DNA from: Bacteroidales bacterium UBA1733
GTDB lineage: Bacteria > Bacteroidota > Bacteroidia > Bacteroidales > UBA3663
Length of the DNA stretch: 5,074 bases
Direction: 5' to 3'
Assembly: GCA_002315795.1 (NCBI GenBank)
Contig: DCIF01000128.1
Location: 11,580-16,653 of the forward strand
The notes under the pieces were generated by a model, which was given only the letters and a program-made list of their open reading frames with translations, was not told the origin of the DNA and did no database searches. Both the position numbers and the translations under genes were made by a program. Positions 1 through 5,074 of this stretch are shown here, one piece after another; position 1 is the first letter of the stretch, and the number at the start of each line of letters is the position of its first letter.

Positions 1-881
1 TTATCGACGTCATGCATATCGGCATGATCGAGCGATGGAGAGAGCAGGACCAGAGAATACCCCGGCTTCGTAAGCAACTGCTCGGTGAAGAGTTCTCCTT
101 CGGTAGTTCGTGCAAAGAAATCAAGTCTTGGTGCAGCAGCCTGATCGGCATCTTGATCGTCGACCACAGGGATACCATGCTCCAGGGTCTCAACAAACTC
201 CCACCCTTCTGACTCATCAGGAATCTCGTCAAGGGGAAACTCCCGACGCTCACCATTGCGCTCATAAATACAAGTGTAGGTAACTTCGGAAGGCGCATTC
301 TCTTCAGAGTTTCCCAAAACACCTCTGGTAATATCGACTCCTGGGTGGAATGGACGGAAATCGATCAGCGGTTCACGGAAAGTTCCAAACCAACAAAGAA
401 CAATCACCAGGGCAAAACTCCAGTAGAGATAGAGCGTATAATTGGTTTTTCCTACCAGTGTATAGAGCTTTTTCTGATAGCTGATGAGCAGCAGGAGGAT
501 AGCATCGAGCGCCACATTCTTGCCAAAGGTTTCCCAGTTGGACAAATGGATGGCATCACCGAAACAGCCACAATCCTGTATGGCATCTGTCCAGGCAAGC
601 CACAATGTCAAAGGCGTAAAAACCATCATCATGCAGACGGCTAGCGAAAGAGCGACACGCTTGGCACGACCCATCATCAGACAGAAGCCGACGAGGAACT
701 CTGCAATGCTCAGAATCCATGCCAGCACCATGGTGAAGCCAGTCAATGAATCAAGTCCGAAATACAGCAGATACTCATTGAATTTCAACGACGTACCTAT
801 AGGATCGATGCATTTGACTACACCGCTGAAAATAAAAGTCAATGCAAAGACAAACTGTAGTATTCTGACTACATATTTCAT
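1..881 (-). CDS. DoxX/MauE-like membrane protein (BT_3928-type), C-terminus outside window
   Basis: The frame is open from ATG at 881 to the left edge, giving 293 residues with no stop, so the gene is partial at its 3' end. The start is fixed by a 4-base ATGA overlap with the upstream DUF1599 stop. Visible in the translation: a hydrophobic first helix at about residues 5-24 ending in FSGVVKCIDP, a motif typical of Bacteroidota DoxX-like proteins; further hydrophobic segments near 48-70, 76-98, 122-136 and 150-168; and a DCGCFGD motif at 103-109 between helices. After about residue 170 the protein becomes soluble and acidic, ending in a strand-like YSLVLLSP stretch that could begin a thioredoxin-like fold, which is an inference. 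The C-GC-F motif recalls MauE/DoxX relatives linked to thiol or quinone redox chemistry, but the exact function is unknown. Bacteroides relatives are, from memory, often followed by tpiA; that would lie beyond the left edge and cannot be checked here. Confidence 0.85.
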   Translation of the reverse strand, partial: MKYVVRILQFVFALTFIFSGVVKCIDPIGTSLKFNEYLLYFGLDSLTGFTMVLAWILSIAEFLVGFCLMMGRAKRVALSLAVCMMMVFTPLTLWLAWTDAIQDCGCFGDAIHLSNWETFGKNVALDAILLLLISYQKKLYTLVGKTNYTLYLYWSFALVIVLCWFGTFREPLIDFRPFHPGVDITRGVLGNSEENAPSEVTYTCIYERNGERREFPLDEIPDESEGWEFVETLEHGIPVVDDQDADQAAAPRLDFFARTTEGELFTEQLLTKPGYSLVLLSPSLDHADMHDVD

Positions 882-1417
882 GACTCACACACCAATTTAA
901 TAAGTGCGAACAACGAATAGTTGACCATGTCCATATAGTTGGCATCGATACCCTCACTGATCAGGGTCTTGCCCTCATGATCTTCAATCTGCTTCGTGCG
1001 TTGGATCTTCATCAGAATCAAATCAACATAACTGCTCACACGCATCAGTCGCCATGCCTCATCATAATCATGATTCTTGGCTTCAAGAAGGGTGAGTGTC
1101 TGCTGCATGTATTCATCATAAAGTGCCACCACCTGATCAGGCTCCATATCGACACCCTCAGCATGGCCATACTTCAGCTGGATCATGCCCATGATGCCAT
1201 AATTGACAATGCCGATAAATTCTGGCTGGATGCCCTCTCCTACTTTGCTCTCCCCCTTGATCTGAAGCGAACGGATACGATTCGCCTTGATAAAAATCTG
1301 ATCGGTGATCGACTCTGGACGCATGATGCGCCAGGAAGCGCCATAATCGTATGTTTTCTTGGTGAAGATGTCACGACACAGGGTGGTGACGGCCTTCAGT
1401 TCTTCTTGTGTAGTCAT
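878..1417 (-). CDS. DUF1599 domain protein with two internal repeats
   Basis: This is a complete 179-residue ORF from ATG (1417) to TGA (878-880). It matches my memory of the DUF1599 family (also called nucleotide modification associated domain 1), which is common in Bacteroidota. The protein is two copies of one unit. Residues about 16-82 carry DYGASWRIMR (24-33), then KANRIR, EGI and VNY (71-73). Residues about 112-175 carry DYDEAWRLMR (117-126), then KIQRTK, EGI and VNY (165-167). The conserved D-Y, W-R-x-M-R, K..R and VNY positions look like functional or core residues of a helical domain. There is no signal peptide or membrane segment, so it should be cytoplasmic. It sits 23 bp downstream of the HU/LysM gene, and its stop overlaps the next gene's start by 4 bases, which suggests translational coupling. 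No biochemical role can be read from the sequence; the nucleotide-modification link is a family-name inference only. Confidence 0.9.
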   Translation of the reverse strand: MTTQEELKAVTTLCRDIFTKKTYDYGASWRIMRPESITDQIFIKANRIRSLQIKGESKVGEGIQPEFIGIVNYGIMGMIQLKYGHAEGVDMEPDQVVALYDEYMQQTLTLLEAKNHDYDEAWRLMRVSSYVDLILMKIQRTKQIEDHEGKTLISEGIDANYMDMVNYSLFALIKLVCES

Positions 1418-1440
1418 ATTAGTCTTTTATTCAAAATATT

Positions 1441-2823
1441 CTATTTGAGCAATTGTGCCGCTCTGTTCTTGGCTTTTCTCAGCGAAGCTTCATCATGGGC
1501 ATCGATCCCATAATAAGCAGGATCGGGCAAATAAAGCTTCATGCCGGCTTGCACAAGATTCGGAGCCTTGAGTTTATCTGCATTGGCATCAAAGACATAA
1601 GGCCAGAAGGCTTTATCGCCAAAATGTTCTAGAGCAACCAGCGTCAAACGCTCACCTGCTGCTAAGGTCACTACCACGGGTTTGCCATCGGCTCCCATCA
1701 ATCGATGGAATTCTGTTGGAGCTTTCTCTACGGTCTGCTTAGTTTCTACAGGTTTCTTTACTTCTGCTACCTGTTTCTTTTCTTCAACCACTGGCTTCTT
1801 TTCTTCAACTGCAGGTTTCTTCTCCTCTACTACCTGCTTCTTCTCCTCTTCCACTGGTTTGTTTTCCTCAACCTCAGTTTTTGGAGTTTCCTTCTCTTCA
1901 GGGACAACGGAAGGTTCAGGTGCCTTTGGGGTAGCTACCGAAGGCTTTTCATCAGAAACGATGACTGCCTCGACCAGTTTATCATCACCGAAGTGGAAAT
2001 CATCACCGAACATCAGCCATAACAGGAATCCGCAAGCACCGAATATGAGAGTCAAGGAAACATAAAGTAACTTGTTCGACGATTCTTCCTCCTTTTTAGG
2101 ATTTCTTTTTGGGGTTTCTTTCTGATCTTTAATTGGTTCTTCTTTCTGTAATTCGGATACAGGAGCAACAGGAGCCTCGGGAATTACAGGTTCATTTTCT
2201 GGGACAACCTCAGTTTCCTCTTTGAGTAATACTTCAGGTTCTATTTCCTGTTCTTCTGCGGGTTCAGCTAGAGGTTCTTCCGCCTGTGGTGCAACCGTCT
2301 TCCCTTCGCTGATCACAAAAGGTTCGAAGCAGCTGAAAGGAGCATTGACAAGTTCTTTCATCTGCTCAGAGGGTAGATAATCCAAGTGATTCAGATCAGA
2401 CTGGTGAGTATGGATCTTTTGAAAGGTTCCGATACCAGGAATCTCCACTTCCTGTCCTTGATCAAGACAATGCAAGACCGTAACAACGACCGCCTCGATA
2501 AACGGTCGTGTAGCTTCTTCTGATTCTTTGGAAAACTCGGCCAAAAGCTGTGATGCATCAACTGAACCCTCTACGGCTTCTGACTGCAAACGATAGCTGA
2601 TGCGTGGAGGAAAAAGGGTCATTGCACCGGTCTCTTCGTCCTCCTTAATATATTCTGGGTGTTTATGTGAAGAGAAGACGCCTAAACCATTCATTTCCAC
2701 GGGTACCTGATCTACAGCTGCCTTGCTGAGCATCTTCTGCAGGTGGCTCAAAAGCGACAAGCATAGCGGCATCTCTAAATGGCATGATTTTTGCACTTCT
2801 ATCAAAAACTCCTTATTTGTCAT
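1441..2823 (-). CDS. Tandem HU-like domain, single-span membrane protein with C-terminal LysM-like domain
   Basis: The protein is 460 residues, ending with TAG at 1441-1443. I chose ATG at 2823 because the longer frame begins at a TTG (2856) lying inside the candidate promoter. Residues about 1-81 resemble HU/IHF: an N-terminal MTNKEFLIEV helix, then VEMNGLGVF, and a TG turn followed by LFPPRISY. Residues about 88-172 form a second HU-like unit with VEIPGIGTF (127-134). Residues 174-250 are a Pro/Glu-rich linker. Residues 252-272 form one hydrophobic span, flanked by Lys/Arg before it and acidic residues after it, which predicts the N-terminus in the cytoplasm and the C-terminus in the periplasm. 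Residues 293-370 are a Pro/Glu/Lys-rich stalk with a 7-residue repeat. Residues about 383-435 look like LysM (AAGERLTLVA, then AGMKLYLPDP). Known Bacteroidota relatives join HU-type domains to a SPOR peptidoglycan-binding domain; here LysM appears to take that place. Binding of DNA or cell wall is inferred. It is the first gene of the minus-strand cluster. Confidence 0.85.
   Translation of the reverse strand: MTNKEFLIEVQKSCHLEMPLCLSLLSHLQKMLSKAAVDQVPVEMNGLGVFSSHKHPEYIKEDEETGAMTLFPPRISYRLQSEAVEGSVDASQLLAEFSKESEEATRPFIEAVVVTVLHCLDQGQEVEIPGIGTFQKIHTHQSDLNHLDYLPSEQMKELVNAPFSCFEPFVISEGKTVAPQAEEPLAEPAEEQEIEPEVLLKEETEVVPENEPVIPEAPVAPVSELQKEEPIKDQKETPKRNPKKEEESSNKLLYVSLTLIFGACGFLLWLMFGDDFHFGDDKLVEAVIVSDEKPSVATPKAPEPSVVPEEKETPKTEVEENKPVEEEKKQVVEEKKPAVEEKKPVVEEKKQVAEVKKPVETKQTVEKAPTEFHRLMGADGKPVVVTLAAGERLTLVALEHFGDKAFWPYVFDANADKLKAPNLVQAGMKLYLPDPAYYGIDAHDEASLRKAKNRAAQLLK
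1750..1854 (-). repeat. 21-bp coding tandem repeat, five units (heptad VEEKKP-type)
   Basis: Inside the HU/LysM gene, residues 324-358 consist of five 7-residue units: VEEEKKQ, VVEEKKP, AVEEKKP, VVEEKKQ and VAEVKKP. This corresponds to five 21-bp units of imperfect DNA repeat. It lies in the predicted periplasmic stalk between the membrane span and the LysM-like domain, so its length would set how far that domain reaches. The units differ at wobble positions, so the array is not freshly duplicated. Confidence 0.85.
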
Positions 2824-2844
2824 AATTTCGCAGATATTATGTCG

Positions 2845-2879
2845 CAAAAATAGCAATTTTTCTGTAAACTTGTGTCAAA
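2845..2879 (-). promoter_or_regulatory. Candidate Bacteroidota promoter for the HU/LysM-DUF1599-DoxX cluster
   Basis: On the minus strand, TATTTTTG (2852 to 2845) matches the TAnnTTTG -7 element. TTTG (2879 to 2876) matches the -33 element, with a 23-bp spacer at the long end of the usual range. Transcription would start near 2838, leaving a leader of about 15 bases before ATG 2823. This argues against the upstream TTG at 2856 as start codon. Confidence 0.55.
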
Positions 2880-2910
2880 AGGGAGCATAGAATAGTTAAT
2901 TTTTAGATTA

Positions 2911-2922
2911 TTTTGGCCAAAA
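2911..2922. promoter_or_regulatory. 12-bp perfect palindrome TTTTGGCCAAAA, possible operator
   Basis: The palindrome covers the proposed -33 element of the clpC promoter. Its left half, ATTTTGGC (2910-2917), recurs as a direct copy at 2951-2958, at or just after the predicted start of transcription, 41 bp away. A regulator site is possible, but a 12-mer of this type in AT-rich DNA can also arise by chance. No regulator is identified. Confidence 0.3.
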
Positions 2923-2945
2923 ACAAAAATTATTTACTATTTTTG
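2912..2945 (+). promoter_or_regulatory. Candidate Bacteroidota promoter for clpC
   Basis: TATTTTTG (2938-2945) matches the TAnnTTTG -7 element, and TTTG (2912-2915) is a -33 candidate with a 22-bp spacer. Transcription would start near 2952, giving a leader of about 24 bases. No Shine-Dalgarno sequence precedes ATG 2976, which is usual for this phylum. No CIRCE- or CtsR-like heat-shock operator was recognised. Confidence 0.55.
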
Positions 2946-2975
2946 CAGACATTTTGGCATATATTATTGCGTTAG

Positions 2976-5074
2976 ATGAACAATAAATTCGATAAGCGTG
3001 TACAAGCTATTCTCCAATTCAGTCAGGAGGAAGCTGACCGTTTCCATAGCCCCCTTATTAAGACAGAGCATGTCATGCTCGGCATCCTGAAGTCAGGTCA
3101 AGGTCGAGCCATTGAAGCGTTGGAGCGTCAAGGCGTCAACGTCAATAGTTTGCGTGCCAGTCTTGAACAGAATATATATAATACGACCAGCGATTCCTGG
3201 GACAATGTACCTTCGCATGAGGGTGGCGCAACCGATACAGCCGACGATGCCGAACAGCATCTGGCGCGTGACTGCGACCGTACGCTCAAACTCTCACAAC
3301 TCGAAGCCCGTATGATGAAAGAGCAGCTGATAGCTCCTGAACACATCATTCTGGCTATGCTGAAAGATGAACGATCTGTTGTCAGCCAGATCCTCTTGCA
3401 ATATAACGTAGATTATAATTCGTATTATAAGCAGGTAGCTGAGCTCGAAAATATTGATCCGAGTGAGCAGAACAATGCGCGTGCTCATGGACTTTCTGAC
3501 CTTCAGAAACCAGAAGACACACCCACAGAAGGGTTTTCAGAGGACACATACTCTGACAGCCTTGAGGGTGATGATACAGATGAAGAAAGCGAATTCGGCA
3601 GTGAGGCCAGTCAGACAAGACAAGAAACACAGACACGCCAGCCGAGCAGTCAGCAGGGTGCTTCAGCCACACCGGCACTGGATCGTTTCGGTTTCGATCT
3701 GACACAAGCCGCTCGTGAGGGCAAGTTAGATCCTGTAGTAGGTCGTCAGGATGAAATAGAGCGTGTCACTCAGATTCTAAGCCGCAGGAAGAAGAATAAT
3801 CCGATCCTCATTGGCGAACCGGGTGTCGGCAAGAGCTCTATCGTAGAAGGATTAGCACAACGCATCGTGGAAAAGAAAGTCAGCTGGCTGCTGCTCGACA
3901 AGCGTGTTGTGTCGCTCGATATGGCCGGACTTGTAGCAGGTACCAAATACCGTGGTCAGTTTGAGGAACGTCTCAAAGCCGTCATCAATGAACTGCAACA
4001 ACACCCTGAGATCATATTATATATAGATGAGATCCATACCCTCGTGGGTGCCGGCAACGCACAGGGTTCGATGGATGCTGCCAACATGCTCAAACCTTCC
4101 CTTTCGCGAGGGGATATCCAATGTATCGGTTCGACTACGATCGACGAATACCGCAAGACCATCGAGAAAGATGGTGCTTTGGAAAGACGATTCCAGAAAG
4201 TACTGGTAGAACCGACTTCTGCCGTAGACACGCTGACCATCCTGCAGAACATCCGTGACCGCTATGAGGAGCATCATAATGTACGATTTACCGATGATGC
4301 ACTCACGGCTTGTGTAACATTGACCGACCGTTATGTGACCGACCGCAACTTCCCAGATAAGGCCATTGACGCTCTCGATGAAGCCGGTTCACGCATGCAT
4401 CTCTACAATGCCAATATCCCTGACATTTTTGCCGAACTCGAAGCCCAGATCCAGGAGGTAAAAAAACGTAAGGACGATGCCATCATCAGCCAGTCGTTTG
4501 AGGAAGCCGCTTCCTGTCGTGACGAGCAACGTCAGCTGGAGCACCAGCTGAAAGAAGAGCGTGAGAAATGGAATAACGAACAGAAGCACAACCGCCCTGT
4601 GGTAGATGCAGATGTGATCTCTGAGTGTGTAGCCAAGATCACTGGCATTCCGGTACAGAAAGTGGCTGCCAGCGAAGGCCAGAAACTGCTGGCGCTAAAG
4701 GGTATCCTCCAGCAGAGCGTCATCGGTCAGGACAAAGCAATTGAGAAGATCGTGCGTGCCATACAGCGCAACCGTATCGGCCTGAAAGACCCTCAGAAAC
4801 CTATCGGTACGTTTCTCTTCTTAGGACCAACGGGTGTCGGGAAAACCTATCTGGCCAAGCGGATTGCTGATGAGATGTTCAGCACCAAAGACAGCCTCAT
4901 TCGCATTGACATGAGCGAATATATGGAGAAATATAGCGTGAGCCGCCTTATTGGTGCACCTCCTGGCTATGTCGGTTATGATGAGGGTGGTCAGTTGACC
5001 GAGCGTGTGCGTCGGCATCCATATTCGGTCATCCTGTTCGACGAGATTGAGAAGGCGCATCCTGATGTCTTTAA
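2976..5074 (+). CDS. clpC: ATP-dependent Clp protease ATP-binding subunit ClpC (Hsp100 AAA+ unfoldase), 3' end outside window
   Basis: The frame is open from ATG 2976 to the right edge, giving 699 residues. Two Clp N-domain repeats occupy about 6-70 and 96-150. A long acidic and Gln/Ser-rich linker follows (about 156-233). The first AAA+ domain has Walker A GEPGVGKS (280-287), a pore-loop KYRG with Tyr325, Walker B ILYIDEIH (Asp351, Glu352) and arginine-finger candidates Arg404/405. A short middle domain (about 478-530) carries a UVR-like helix, [12 protein letters not shown]. The second AAA+ domain has Walker A GPTGVGKT (617-624), pore loop GYVGY (664-668) and Walker [11 protein letters not shown] (Asp689, Glu690). 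The short middle domain favours ClpC over ClpB. All visible catalytic residues are intact. ClpC unfolds substrates in the cytoplasm and feeds them to ClpP; the ClpP-binding loop of the second AAA+ domain lies past the edge. About 140-150 C-terminal residues should be missing, judged from family length. Confidence 0.95.
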   Translation, partial: MNNKFDKRVQAILQFSQEEADRFHSPLIKTEHVMLGILKSGQGRAIEALERQGVNVNSLRASLEQNIYNTTSDSWDNVPSHEGGATDTADDAEQHLARDCDRTLKLSQLEARMMKEQLIAPEHIILAMLKDERSVVSQILLQYNVDYNSYYKQVAELENIDPSEQNNARAHGLSDLQKPEDTPTEGFSEDTYSDSLEGDDTDEESEFGSEASQTRQETQTRQPSSQQGASATPALDRFGFDLTQAAREGKLDPVVGRQDEIERVTQILSRRKKNNPILIGEPGVGKSSIVEGLAQRIVEKKVSWLLLDKRVVSLDMAGLVAGTKYRGQFEERLKAVINELQQHPEIILYIDEIHTLVGAGNAQGSMDAANMLKPSLSRGDIQCIGSTTIDEYRKTIEKDGALERRFQKVLVEPTSAVDTLTILQNIRDRYEEHHNVRFTDDALTACVTLTDRYVTDRNFPDKAIDALDEAGSRMHLYNANIPDIFAELEAQIQEVKKRKDDAIISQSFEEAASCRDEQRQLEHQLKEEREKWNNEQKHNRPVVDADVISECVAKITGIPVQKVAASEGQKLLALKGILQQSVIGQDKAIEKIVRAIQRNRIGLKDPQKPIGTFLFLGPTGVGKTYLAKRIADEMFSTKDSLIRIDMSEYMEKYSVSRLIGAPPGYVGYDEGGQLTERVRRHPYSVILFDEIEKAHPDVF

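Noticed and set aside
345..900. Two overlapping plus-strand frames opposite the DoxX-like gene
   Set aside because: The minus strand is continuously open here with membrane spans and family motifs, so these frames are shadows.
1418..1440. Possible internal promoter or terminator in the gap before the DUF1599 gene
   Set aside because: ATATTTTGA is one base short of TAnnTTTG and there is no hairpin; the 23-bp gap fits a simple operon junction.
977..1513. A 178-codon plus-strand frame opposite the DUF1599 gene
   Set aside because: It lies across a gene with clear internal repeats and crosses into the end of the next gene; the translation has no recognisable features.
1682..2065. Plus-strand open frames rich in Phe/Ser and Leu/Phe opposite the HU/LysM gene
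   Set aside because: They are antisense shadows of the Glu/Lys repeat codons; their odd composition follows from the GAA/AAG-rich coding strand and they show no independent start signal.
2824..2856. An 11-residue N-terminal extension of the HU/LysM protein starting at TTG 2856
   Set aside because: The TTG overlaps the candidate -7 element, so it would lie upstream of the transcript start, and the HU-like fold begins naturally at MTNKEF from ATG 2823.
3112..4723. Several short frames within clpC on both strands
   Set aside because: The clpC frame is unbroken and carries every expected ATPase motif; the others have no motifs.

Overview
The window reads as ordinary chromosome of a member of the Bacteroidota, most likely order Bacteroidales and probably a Prevotella-like genus. 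Four things point there: both candidate promoters have the phylum-specific TAnnTTTG -7 element, no start codon has a clear Shine-Dalgarno sequence, the membrane protein at the left edge has the look of the BT_3928/DoxX-like family, and a tandem HU-type domain protein is anchored in the membrane. The genus is inferred from overall protein character and mid-range GC, not from a marker gene.

Layout: three genes on the minus strand form one tight cluster read right to left. The first (1441-2823) encodes a tandem HU-like domain protein with one membrane span and a C-terminal LysM-like domain. After a 23-bp gap comes a DUF1599 protein built of two repeated units (878-1417). A 4-base ATGA overlap then leads into a polytopic DoxX/MauE-like membrane protein (1-881), whose C-terminus lies outside the window. 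Divergently, on the plus strand from 2976 to the right edge, lies clpC, the Hsp100 AAA+ unfoldase of the Clp protease. Its first 699 residues are visible and the end of the second ATPase domain is cut off. The 152-bp intergenic region (2824-2975) holds a candidate promoter for each direction, with near-identical -7 regions, plus a 12-bp perfect palindrome.

How the genes may work together: the minus-strand cluster mixes an envelope/nucleoid-type protein, a small helical protein of unknown role and a membrane protein with a CGCF motif. Shared transcription is well supported by spacing, but a shared pathway is not demonstrated. ClpC is a protein quality-control enzyme that would act with ClpP and is only a divergent neighbour. 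No RNA gene, mobile element, CRISPR array or clear terminator was seen. I found no convincing undescribed multi-gene system. The most unusual items are the HU-membrane-LysM architecture with its 21-bp coding repeat, and the long acidic/Gln-rich insert in ClpC.
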